From positions 54,087,374 through 54,151,373 of the forward strand of contig NC_063450.1 of NCBI RefSeq assembly GCF_020379485.1: a stretch of 64,000 bases of DNA, read 5' to 3'. The translations under genes and the position numbers were made by a program. The stretch is from Brassica napus. Taxonomy: Eukaryota; Streptophyta; Magnoliopsida; Brassicales; Brassicaceae. Positions 1 to 9,615 of the stretch are shown here, piece by piece. Positions within the stretch are counted from its first letter, which is position 1. Each line of letters opens with the position of its first letter. The notes under the pieces were generated by a model. The model was not told where the DNA came from, made no database searches, and saw only the letters and a list, made by a program, of their open reading frames with translations.

Positions 1-1247
1 TTCAGCAGGAGGGACATGCTTTAACTTCACAGCCTTTGTAAGTTGTATTTGAAAGAGATCAATGACTTTCTTTAATGATTAAGTTAGGCTTTAACGTGTA
101 TTAACGTTGCAGCAACCAGCTGTGAATGCACTCAAAGAGATCAATGACTTTCTTGAATCAAACTTATCTGAGATTGTTACCATCATCCTTGAAGATTATG
201 TTACATCTTCACGAGGTTTGACTAAGGTATATACTACATTTGACACATAATGTTTTTATAGTTTGTAATATATATAATGCCGAGAGTCAATCATGTTCTT
301 TCTTGTGATCAAGGTGTTCAAAGCATCTGGACTGAGTAAGTTCCTGTTTCCGGTTTCGAGAATGCCTAAAGACGGTAAGGACTGGCCTACGGTAGATGAT
401 ATGGTGAAGCAAAACCAAAGGCTTGTGGTTTTCACTTCCAAGAATGGTAATGAAGCTTCTGAAGGTTTTGCTTACCAGTGGGATTACATGGTTGAAAATC
501 AATGTGAGTTTCTTGAGAATGAAACATGAAATCTTGATTTGTAACCAGCTTAACAAGATTTTATGTTTATGTAGATGGTAATGATGGAATGAATGATGGA
601 TCATGCTCGAATAGAAACGAATCTCCTCCACTTGATACAAAGTCTCGTTCATTGGTTCTACAAAACTACTTTATAACCAATCCGAATGCAACGCAAGCGT
701 GCGCGGATAATTCATCGCCGTTGATAAAAATGATGACAACTTGTCATGAAGCAGCTGGTAAAAGGTGGCCTAACTTCATAGCGGTTGATTATTACCAGGT
801 GCTTCTTTAATATTCTACAAGCTTTGTTCGTTTAAAGAATGTCTTAGTGCTAATTGATGTTTTAATGGCAGAGGAGTGATGGTGGAGGAGCTGCAGAAGC
901 TGTAGATGCAGCAAACGGTCGTCTAACATGTGGTTGTGACAGTTTAAGCCTTTGCAAGGTATCGTTTACATTACAATACAAAGATATTCTTCTTCCTTTA
1001 GATTAGTCTTTTTTGTTACATAATACTGAGATAATTATGATGAATGTGTTGTATATATATACAACAGACAAATGCAACTTTTGGAACATGTGATGCTCCT
1101 CCTCCTAAGGCAGCTCCAAAGCCAGCACCAGGAGGAGAGTCTACACGAAATCCTAGCGATCTTCCGGCTGGTAGTGCTGTTCATACAGGAACAGGATTGT
1201 CATCTCTTGTTACGATCTCTGTGGCTACTCTCTTGTTGTGGTGGTAA
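1..1247 (+). CDS. PLC-like phosphodiesterase, GPI-anchored type (At4g36945-like), 3' part
   Basis: The gene runs in from the left edge, so its start is missing. Visible exons are 1-37, 113-226, 314-503, 575-798, 872-958 and 1068-1247, each bounded by GT/AG, and the frame stays open across all of them to TAA at 1245-1247. The protein matches plant PLC-like phosphodiesterases (PI-PLC X-like fold). It shows motifs such as [11 protein letters not shown], the [12 protein letters not shown] stretch and a Cys-rich segment near CADNSS and CGCDSLSLC. The C-terminus has a Pro/Ala-rich linker and then a hydrophobic tail ending LLLWW, which fits a GPI-attachment signal and a cell-surface location. The family has no well-proven substrate in plants. 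In Arabidopsis this gene neighbours NAPRT1, as it does here. The catalytic His region would lie upstream of the window, so activity cannot be judged. A truncated second copy lies at 5298-5850. Confidence 0.9.
52..157 (+). repeat. Partial copy of the next exon inside the first visible intron
   Basis: A stretch of about 23 bases in the intron (around 53-75, core AGATCAATGACTTTCTT) repeats the exon sequence at about 135-157. The intron copy lacks the flanking exon bases and is followed by AT-rich intron DNA. It looks like a small local duplication that did not disturb the reading frame. Confidence 0.7.
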
Positions 1248-1441
1248 TTTTGTCATTGAGCTAAAGTTTTTTTAATATGACACAATTTATTTAATTTTCC
1301 CACATGTAATGAAATTTTTATTTTGTAACGTGAAACAAACTGAGGAATGTTGATGACTAGAAATCTTTTGATATAATGTGGTCTTGTAAAAAGAGTGTAT
1401 GGACTCATGAAGTCATGGGTACATATGTATAACTGTGTTTT

Positions 1442-1618
1442 TTTTTTTTTTTTTTTTCCGATAACTCTGGTATCTGGGCAGCCACGTTCTCAACTATCCC
1501 CGAAAGGGGTCCAGCGCCCCAACGGAAAGGATGTTAAATCCGTTGTGGCCAAGACTCGAACCCGGATGGCGGGTAGTACAGCTGTACCTCCTTTACCACC
1601 GAGCTACGAGCGCTTGGT
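1442..1618 (-). mobile_element. tRNA-derived SINE with 16-bp target-site duplications
   Basis: Read on the minus strand, the element begins near 1618 with a tRNA-like head. A near-consensus A box (TAGCTCGGTGG, 1596-1606) and a perfect B box (GGTTCGAGTC, 1553-1562) stand about 34 bases apart, the pol III internal promoter layout. It ends in a poly-A tail, seen as a T run up to 1457. The sequence tgtataactgtgtttt occurs on both sides (1426-1441 and 1619-1634) as the target-site duplication. The paralogous copy of this region near 6060-6085 has the flanking sequence without the insert, giving an empty site. The architecture fits Brassicaceae SINEs (BoS/RathE type); the exact family was not determined. 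Confidence 0.9.
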
Positions 1619-1684
1619 TGTATAACTGTGTTTTAACCCACATGGTACAAATATGTGGTAAACATGAAAATTCTCTAATAACAT

Positions 1685-1769
1685 TTTAGAAGCTCTTGCA
1701 ACACGTTGTGGTACTACCACATAAGCTCTTTCGATCCATTGAATGGATAGCACGACAACAAAGTAACCT
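1685..1769 (-). pseudogene. Relic of NAPRT1 exon 11
   Basis: This stretch is recognisably similar to 7207-7285, the penultimate-but-one coding exon of the intact NAPRT1 gene (shared blocks include accacataagc and cattgaatggat), and lies in the same orientation. It carries small insertions and substitutions, has no splice partners, and cannot code for the enzyme. A second relic lies at 6100-6165. Both sit just downstream of a PLC copy, so they mark duplicated blocks of the PLC/NAPRT tail-to-tail junction. Confidence 0.7.
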
Positions 1770-2101
1770 AGTCATGATAAGTTTTTCTTTTGGTGATTTT
1801 GTTTGTTGCGTGTGTAAAAGATTGAATCTTTTTCGTTTTTACTTTTAGCTCAAGGATTGTTGAAATTTTTGTGCTTGCTTGGCTTATCTAGATGGAATGT
1901 GACACTAGTACAGATTCAGTGGCAAGTGAGGCTACACGTGATCCAAATGTGAATAAGCTTTCATATAAATAAGTCTGATGGTTTAGCAGCAACTAACGAC
2001 GACCATCCCAACATTTATAAAAATAATATTGTTAAAAACAACAAGACGGTTGGTATTTTGGGATTGTGATCAATAGAGAAGGTGGTTATGATCCTGACTT
2101 T

Positions 2102-2288
2102 GACAGTGAAATTCGTGATAATGGGATGAGGAGGCAGGGAAAGAGGGCTGCTGATGTGCTATCTAAACATGCTATAGATAGTCAACAAGATGTTGTATAT
2201 TTCTCGATACCACCTATTTGGTTGGTAAACTATTTGTAATGGCTTTTCACAATTTTAGTAAAAATATTTGTTGTTCAGAAAAAAAAAA
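2102..2288 (+). pseudogene. 3' tail of a LINE: RNase H end plus poly-A
   Basis: An open stretch translates to a peptide containing GKRAADVLSKHA and then a PPIWLVNYL-like ending before TAA at 2237-2239. That pattern resembles the C-terminal end of the RNase H domain of plant L1-type retrotransposons. After about 40 bases of 3' UTR comes a run of ten A (2279-2288), as expected at a LINE 3' end. No reverse transcriptase or 5' part remains. It is a short dead fragment. Confidence 0.5.
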
Positions 2289-2746
2289 TCAACTAACCGT
2301 TTGATCGGTGATGATTGGGCATTTTGCATGACACGAAGTGAATTGATGCCAAATCCACCAAGTTTCTAGTTTTTACGGCTACTTGATGATTATTTTTTGT
2401 ATCTAATAACATCTATTATATCTAATATTTTCTACGTTATAGAATTTTTTTTGTATCTAATAGCATCTATTATAAATAAAACTTACATATCTATGTAACT
2501 GTTATAGTGATGCAAATTAATTGATTTTAGTATCAGAAGTCTTGTTGATGTAAATAAACATAAAACAACATCAATTTTATTAGAGCACATGCATTATTTA
2601 TAAAGTCACTAGGTAGAGAAACTTAACACACAGGAATTATAAAGCATAAATAAACTAGACGCACTTAATTATCCGAGGATAAGAAACACATCGACATCGA
2701 TCTTCTTTATTCTTCAACATCAACATCACAATCATTAGTAGCATCA

Positions 2747-4060
2747 CTAATTATCTCCAACACTAGCTTGCAAATCCATGGCGCGCTTTAGGAACACAAA
2801 GGCTTGAACCGCTAAAGCCATTATATATTTCTCATTAGGTGAACTGCAAGACCTGACTAGATTCATTTCATACCCCAAATACAGCCTTGAAAGATCCTCA
2901 TAGGTATGTGTGACGGGGAAGCCATCATCCTCAACGTCCAAGATCCTCCCGTCGCTGAGTGGTAATTTTAATTCCTCAAGAATGCATCTCTGGGGATCGG
3001 TATGCCAACCAACAAGCTTAGAGATGCTTCCTTCTTCTATTGCCAAGATCTCAGGAGAGAGCCTATCTACGCCCTTGCTCAAGTTGTAAACCAGACAGTC
3101 CTCTCGGGCTGCCAAGGCCATGAGCTTTGAACTTCCAATGGTCACGTAAATCCCGATGAAATCGTCGTGTATTCTCATCGTCTCTGGAGATCTCAGCCAT
3201 TCGTTTAAAACAGAAGCTCGGTTAGTGTACGTGACATGGAGACTCTGATTGTCGTCGATAGAGACTTGGTACATCGTTTTGTCTTGCATGTCTTCTGTTC
3301 TGTTGATTTGCGGAAAGGTTGAAGAAATCACCTATATATATATATATGGAAAACAAAATTAAAAAAAAAAAAGATAGAGAAAAAAAGAGAGATATAATAT
3401 AAAAATAAAAAGTAGCACAAAATAGTAATTAACCCGAGGAAGTGATTCATTAAGAGGAGCAGCATAACGACACGTGCCACCCATAATTAGGCAGATACTA
3501 GCCTCCATTACAGTTTCACCGATCTGTTGCATCCTGGCCGAAGGACTGCGATCCGTCCAATCAGCACTCGGCTCATGGACTGGATCCCCATAGACCATAA
3601 TGCTAAAGAACCCTAGTCCCGCATTGGGTTGAGGAGGGGGAATAGCTCGGATGTCCGTCAGTCTTCCAAGCGATAGTCTTTGATTCCTCCACCTTAGCTG
3701 CTCGTTATAACCGTCCGTACGCCAACCGTAGCAGGTGCAGACATCCCTGAGGAACAACATCGAGTCTCGAGACAGGCCATAACTGAACCGTAGTTGAAAG
3801 ACGATACATCGTAACCTTGTGCAGACGGTAAGATATCCATTACCGTAACGGTCTGTTCCGTGTACAGCAACACCAACAGGGAAAAACTTGCCGCACTCCA
3901 CTACTTTTAATTGAGCTATCCAATCTTCAAAAACACCAGGCTCTCCCGTGACGGTGACACGGTACGAGATCGTCGGCGTAATGCTGACTTGGTACACCTT
4001 CGAATTTCTAGGCACGCCGTCGACCACAGCTTCGATCGTAGGAACGAGAAAAGCAGCCAT
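2747..4060 (-). CDS. Two-domain protein resembling degenerate WRN-type 3'-5' exonuclease domains
   Basis: Two exons, 3434-4060 and 2747-3331, join in frame across a 102-bp intron (donor CGG|GTTAAT, acceptor TATAG|GTG) to give 403 residues. The two halves look alike. Each starts with a YQVSI-type strand, has a V..W helix about 25 residues on, a VG/IG strand, a cysteine followed by VFQL or VYNL, and an L..GR..D segment. This layout matches the large crucifer family annotated as ribonuclease H-like (WRN exonuclease-like), known from Arabidopsis as short single-domain proteins. The Asp and Glu expected after the VG strand (DxE motif of DEDDy exonucleases) are missing in both halves (VGVAVHG, IGIYVTI), so catalysis is unlikely. 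The function is unknown. The family call rests on pattern recognition alone. A TATA box lies about 90 bp upstream. Confidence 0.6.
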
Positions 4061-4119
4061 GGCTCAAGAAATTTTAAGTTATCTGGAAAGAGGAGACAGC
4101 GAAACAAATTTGTGCATGA

Positions 4120-4900
4120 GTGAAGAAAATATGAGAGCGAAGGGTTCTTTATATAGCGGAAAAAAGGTACTGCAACATTAATAATTTAATTACTTGTTTC
4201 TCGTACCTAACAGCACCAACAAATGGTCAAATTAGATATTGTTGTTATATCCACCAAATTAAGCATAATACGTACGTACTAAGAGTTGTGAAGCTTCTTC
4301 TACGTCCACACCAATTTGTATGATTAATTGTTTGTTACATATTGTTTCTTTTTTTTTGAGTGTGTATGTTAAATTTATTCACTAAAGAACCTTTTTACAA
4401 TGACTGTAACTTATGTTTGAGAGATTGAAGATCTATAATCTGTAAATAGCTTTTCTAGGTTATGGCTCTTTTCTATTGATGAATTTCATATCTCATCAAT
4501 GGTTCTTTTTATATAGCGCAAAAAAACATGCAGCTACAATAATTTTCTTGTTTTTCATACCTAACAGTACCAGCAAATGGTCAAGATATATTTGTATTAT
4601 ACATATATTTATTCTTATATTGGATATTTTTTGCAGGATTATGGCAATTTTAAGCTGTTATATCCACCTGATTAAGCATGCTAATACGTACCAACTAAGA
4701 GTTGTGAAGCTTCTTCCACGTTCACACCTAATTGTTTCTACGTTATGGACCTTTTTATTGATGAATTTGAGATCTCATCGAGAGTCGAGAAGAGTACGTA
4801 CATAGATAACATGAGAGTGAATGGTTCTTTTTGTATAGGCGTAAAAACTGCTACACTAATTTACTTTAGTTTTCGAACCTTAAGCATTAACCGCAAGAGA
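4120..4900. repeat. Promoter region present in three diverged copies
   Basis: The sequence upstream of the exonuclease-like gene (about 4120-4330) recurs at about 4490-4735 and, in part, at about 4800-4900. Shared blocks include gaatggttcttt, tatatagcg, tacctaacag, caaatggtca, ttatatccacc and taagagttgtgaagcttctt. The copies differ by small indels. No coding sequence accompanies copies two and three, so they are probably remains of tandem copies whose coding parts were lost. Otherwise this 1.2-kb interval holds no gene that I can see. Confidence 0.75.
4148..4155 (-). promoter_or_regulatory. TATA box of the two-domain exonuclease-like gene
   Basis: TATATAAA on the minus strand lies about 90 bp upstream of the ATG at 4060, a usual plant spacing. 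The same motif in the same context recurs in the duplicated promoter copy near 4507-4515. Confidence 0.6.
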
Positions 4901-4925
4901 TCTTCATGAGTTTCTTACAAAATAA

Positions 4926-5262
4926 ACTATTACTGTTTTAATTTGTTGCTCATTTAAAATCAGCAAGTCATAATGATGATGATACATACTATCATTTAAG
5001 TCTCTCAAAAAAGAATTGAGGTTTTCAGACTAAAAATGTCTCGTGACTTTTGTTTTTTTTTTAAATATAAAACTGTCTCCTGACTTTTTCTTTTTTTTTT
5101 CGTATTTCTCTTTCATTTTTTTTGTTTTCATTATTTTATTAAGGAAAGACTCTTTCAGAAACTGTACACTAATCATGCCATTATTGTTTTAATTTGTTGC
5201 TTATTTAAAATCAGCAAGTCATAATAATGATGACAAATTGACACCTATCATTTAAGTCTCTT
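4926..5262 (+). repeat. Direct repeat of about 80 bp in front of the PLC pseudogene
   Basis: The segment at about 4926-5007 and the segment at about 5178-5262 share nearly the same run, including aaaatcagcaagtcataat and atcatttaagtctct. The intervening 170 bases are T-rich. The second copy abuts the point where PLC homology begins, so the repeat may be linked to the duplication junction. Confidence 0.65.
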
Positions 5263-5297
5263 TTGTGACCAGCCTTAGCAAGATTTTATGTATGTAG

Positions 5298-5850
5298 ATG
5301 GTAATGATGGAATGAATGATGGATCATGCACGCACCGAAATGAGTCTCCTCCATTGGATACAAAGTCTCGTTCCTTGGTTCTACAAAACTACTTTATAAC
5401 CAATCCGAATGCAACGCAAGCATGCGCGGATAATTCATCGCCGTTGATCAAAATGATGACAACTTGTCATGAAGCAGCTGGTAAAAGGTGGCCTATCTTT
5501 GTGCTGATTGAATGTTTAATGACAACAGAGAAGTGATGGTGGAGGAGCTGCAGAAGCTGTAGATGCAGCAAACGGTCGTCTAACATGTGGTTGTGACAGT
5601 TTAAGTCTTTGCAAGGTATAGTTTACATTACCATACAAGACATTCTTCTTGTTACATAACATTGAGATAATGATGAATGTGTTATTTATATATGTACAGT
5701 ACAACGCAACTTTTGGTTCCAAAACCAGCAGCAGGAGGAGAGTCTACACGAAATCCGAGTGATCTTCCGGCGGGTAACGTTGTTACTAGAGCAACTGGAT
5801 TGTCATCTCTCGTTATGATCTCTGTGGCGACTCTCTTGTTATGGTGGTAG
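5298..5850 (+). pseudogene. 5'-truncated tandem copy of the PLC-like gene
   Basis: Homology to the gene at 1-1247 begins in the intron just before its fourth visible exon and runs to the stop codon and beyond, to about 6180. The copy has no exons for the N-terminal two thirds. A deletion removes the end of the exon after GKRWP and most of the following intron, so the reading frame ends early, and a second deletion removes part of the Pro-rich linker in the last exon. The hydrophobic tail survives. It cannot make the full protein. The duplicated tract lacks the SINE found in the first copy, so the SINE came after the duplication or entered only one copy. Confidence 0.88.
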
Positions 5851-6099
5851 TTTATTATTGAGCTAATGTTTGTTTTTGATATGGACACAAAATTATTTAA
5901 TTTTCCCACATGAAATGAATTTTATTTCTGTAACGTGAAACAAACTGATGAATGTTGGTGCTAGAAGTCTTTTGATATAATGTGGTCTTGTAAAAAAGAG
6001 TGTATGAACTCATAAAGTAGCAAAGCTGTTGTCATGGTTATTGGTTACATGTAACATGTACAAGAACTCTGTTTTCAACCCACATTGATACGCTAATAA

Positions 6100-6165
6100 T
6101 GCAACACGTTGTGGTGGTACCACATAAGCTCTTTCGATTCATTGAACAAATGACACGACAAAGTC
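6100..6165 (-). pseudogene. Second relic of NAPRT1 exon 11
   Basis: It is similar to 1695-1769 and to 7207-7285 (shared accacataagc, tcgattcattgaa). It is shorter and more decayed than the relic at 1685 and lies 660 bp from the 3' end of the intact NAPRT1 gene. It has no open frame of note. Confidence 0.65.
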
Positions 6166-6357
6166 ACGTAGTCATGATAAGGTAGGCCCAGTGATATTGT
6201 AAGCCACAACTTTTGCTCGTGGAAAAGTGATACCTCTGTTTCCTCGAAGATTTCTTTCTTTGCTTATTTCAATCAACAATTATGTGTTAGTATATATACA
6301 CAGCCTCATTGTTGCTTCTTCATCCTCTCCGAACAGCTTCTGCTATCTTGACGTTCC

Positions 6358-6616
6358 TCTCTCAACATAGGGAAATCCAGTATGTATATATGGTTGATCC
6401 CACTTTTGCTTTTGAAAAGTTTTTTTGATCTTGTGTTGTGATGATAATCCGACTCCATTACTAAAATCAACTAGTTTCACCATGACTCATGCTTTGATGA
6501 TGTTGATTAGAAACTTGTTGGTTTGGGTCTTGGAACTCGGATTATCATCACAACACTAGATCTAAAAAATTAAGAAGCAAGAGGGATCAACCAAATACAC
6601 ATTGTGGATTTTCCTC
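6358..6616. repeat. Long imperfect inverted repeat (hairpin)
   Basis: Bases from about 6358-6478 are largely complementary to about 6510-6616. The best paired parts are tatggttgatccc with gggatcaacc, and tgttgtgatgataatccga with tcggattatcatcacaaca. About 30 bases form the loop. A transcript would fold into a stem of roughly 100 bp with bulges. No terminal motif or clear target duplication marks it as a known MITE. The rest of 5851-6831 shows nothing else but the NAPRT relic. Confidence 0.7.
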
Positions 6617-6831
6617 GAGTGATAAGAAGACTCTTCAAAACAAGAAGATTGTCTGTGTTTTATTCTGAGTAATGTTTTGGTGAATACAAGTTTTTTTATA
6701 GATAAAGTTGTAAAGAGTTGAGATCAAGAACTCATACAGTGAGTGGCAAAGCCGATAGATATATACTATGGTTATATCTTAAATTTTATAAGTAAAGACA
6801 GAAGCATAAAAAACTATATTTTGTAAAAATC

Positions 6832-9615
6832 TCAATGAAGTTCACCGACAGGAGCTTCGTTGAGCCAGAGGAAGTGGATGAAGTCATACAACTTGGCACT
6901 TACACTAACCTGTAAAAGTTTATGTAAAACAATTTAGTTTTTATTTTCTCTCTTAGAACTCTCTGTTGATACAAAACAGGTTCTCTCATGGTGTTTGTTT
7001 TACCTTATAAGGAGTAGGGTTTAGTCTTCTCATATGATCAGGTCGCATGTTTTCAAGCTGTTTGATGCAACGGTTTCTTATCTCTTTCAATGGCTCTAGC
7101 TCTTCCCTAGCTTCATCTACAGGAAAACAACATAATCAGTCATAAGCATTTGTCAGAAACTGTGTGTTGAGAACTGTGTTGTAACCTGCATTGCCACGCC
7201 AATAGCATTTCAGAAGCTCTTCCACGCGCTGTGGCACCACATAAGCCCTTTTCGATTCATTGAATGGATGACGGCAAAGTAACCTCTCACCAACCTTGAA
7301 AATCCACAAAAGATTTAAAAGACTAATACAACAATTCTTTCAAGAAATCTATAAGGCCTTCGCTTTTACCTTAGGTGGTGGTTCGTTCTCTCCAGTCATA
7401 ATATCAACTAGAGGGTAACCCTCTTTCCCAAACAATCTGTAGGTACGCTTTTTACATGGTATCGACACCTTAGTAACATCTTCAGAAAGTTTGATCCGAG
7501 GCTGATTATTAATCTCCACGAGTTTGAAAACACAGCCTAACGCGGCTTGGGAATAGCAAGTCACTAAGTTGGTTCCAATTCCAAATGCATCTACTTCATG
7601 ACCCTAAAGTCACATCTCCATCAAAGTGAGGCCTAATTGGTAAAAGATTTCACAAGGTGTTAAAGGTGAGTGAGAAGTGACCTGTTTGTTTAGAGCATCG
7701 ACTGTCTCTTCGTTTAGATCATTACTAGCGGTAATGATCATCTTCCCAAAGTCAGGTACATTAAGCTCTCTCTCTACGCCGCAAAAGAACTTCCTGGCCT
7801 CAGTAGAGAGGTAAGCTAAGTCGCCTGAATCCAATCTAATCCCTACTGCTTTGTATCTGCATAACATCCATAAAGTCATGAATCTTGAAAACAAAAAGAC
7901 AGAGAGAGTATCAATGTAAGTTTTCTTAACACACACCCCAGTTCATTAAGTGCAAGAGCAACAGCACAGAAGTTAGGTATTCCACTCTTCATCACATCGT
8001 AAGTATCTACAAGAGCAAGAAAGGCGCTGGGGAAAGCCAACGCGTAGGACGTGAAAGCTGCAAGCTCGCTTTTGTTCGTCTCCGAGAAGATCCCAGATAG
8101 CGAAGAAGAGTTCTATTTTCATTCACACACCACAAGAAAGATTATAAAAAAGAAAAGAATCAAACACTACGCTTTTGATTTTCAGATAAGCAAAACCTGA
8201 ATCTTGGCTAGGCATGTTTGGACCAGGCTGACGAAATCTTCACAAGTGGTTTTCCCATCAGAGCTTCGAAGCGCTTTGTCAACAATCTCATCAAGGCTCT
8301 GTAAAGGATAAACTTTTTTTTAACTCATGCTTTCTGATGATTGAGTCTTATAGAGAGTTGGCTTACCATGAATGAGCTGACAAAGGCATGTGAATGTGTA
8401 CCACGGAGAGGTATTCCAAACAATCTTCCAGCTGCAACATTGCTGCAACAACAAAAAAAAACAATTAAACAACATTGTTTATATAAACAAAAGACAAACA
8501 CTCGTAGTAAGACTAAGACATGCCTTGTTGCATCAAAACCACCAAGGTAGCAATACTTTGATGCGCTTATTGCACCATCAGGTCCCTAATAACAACATAA
8601 GAGAGGGAGATTTAAGCAACAACATATTTAAATGTCGTTGTAGAGTAAAATTTCCATTACAAAATAAGTTTCGTTTTAGAATTTCAAAGCAAAACTTATT
8701 AGTTTTTATATGTTCTATATTAACTCTTTATATTATCCAGTTTATTTTTCTATTTGTTGAAATATAACGGTTCAGGTGTATAGTTGATGATGTTTTTATT
8801 TAGAAAATATACAAAATTAAATGTTTCCGGTGTGCAAAAATCTAAAATCACTAGAGGGAGGAAACCTGAGCTCTTCTAGCACCAAACTCAAGCAGAAGCT
8901 TAGATTTGCCAGCAACAAAACGATGCCTCGCAGCGTTAGTAGCAACCAGAGACGCGTAGTTGATGAGATTGAGAAACGGAGTTTCCAACAGTTGCACAAC
9001 CTTAAAGCCAACCACCACAAATAAATCAGAAAGCTGCTGAAACCTAATCAATCAATCATGACAAAACTCACAGCAACAGGGCCTTCGATTCTGAGTAAAG
9101 GCACTTTAGGGAACACAACAGAACCTTCGGAAACAGCGTACACTTCAATGTCGGAACAGTCAAGCCCACGAAGGTAATCACAGAAAGCTTCCTGCTTTCA
9201 AACCCCCCCCAATTCAAAACAAAACCAATGTAATAAAAACATCAAAAAAAGTTGTGAGTCTTTGTAACCTCGCATCCAGGCAAGGAGTCACGAACGAAAT
9301 CGATCTCTGCATCGGTCAAAGTGAAGTTAGCGAGGAACTTGATGCATTCCTCTAACCCAGCGAAGATAGTGTACTCTCCGCCAAATGGGTTCTTACGAAA
9401 ATACAAATCAAACCTGAAGAATATGATAAAGTCTCAGACTTTTTGATTCAAAGGATTGAGATTTGAGATTGTTAGAGAGAGAGAGAGACTGACACGGATC
9501 GTTCTGATTGCTTGCCGGCTTTCCAGTAAGCATAAGCCATGGTGAATTGGTAGAGATCGTTGAGGAGAGGAGTCACCATCGGGTTCGTGGGTTTGTCATT
9601 CCCTTTCTTCTCCAT
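6832..9615 (-). CDS. NAPRT1: Nicotinate phosphoribosyltransferase 1
   Basis: Thirteen exons on the minus strand: 9494-9615, 9269-9413, 9072-9191, 8866-9000, 8524-8585, 8367-8442, 8197-8298, 7937-8112, 7682-7856, 7370-7603, 7186-7294, 7004-7116 and 6832-6909. They sum to 1647 nt, 548 codons plus stop, with no break. The enzyme makes nicotinate mononucleotide from nicotinate, PRPP and ATP in the Preiss-Handler route of NAD salvage. Family hallmarks are visible: the N-terminal [24 protein letters not shown] with the conserved His, [12 protein letters not shown] and [11 protein letters not shown]. All introns are GT-AG except intron 5, which has a GC donor (ACAAG|GCATGT). The frame requires that donor, because the next exon supplies the C of AGC. 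Intron 4 is enlarged to 280 bp by a MITE. Length and content match the Arabidopsis enzyme closely, so the gene looks functional. Confidence 0.95.
8628..8855. mobile_element. MITE inside NAPRT1 intron 4
   Basis: Intron 4 (8586-8865) is far longer than most of its neighbours. Its middle resembles the repeat at about 47245-47700, sharing runs such as tttttctattkgttgaaata, aggtgtat and aaatatacaaaattaa. The exact ends could not be set. The intron keeps good splice sites, so splicing should be unaffected. Confidence 0.6.

Noticed and set aside
1553..1606. Possible genuine tRNA gene
   Set aside because: The A and B boxes are present, but the sequence does not fold as a full cloverleaf by eye and ends in poly-A with target duplications, so it is a SINE.
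1395..1625. 76-codon frame covering the SINE
   Set aside because: It reads through the poly-T and the tRNA-like part of a SINE on the opposite strand and is not a gene.
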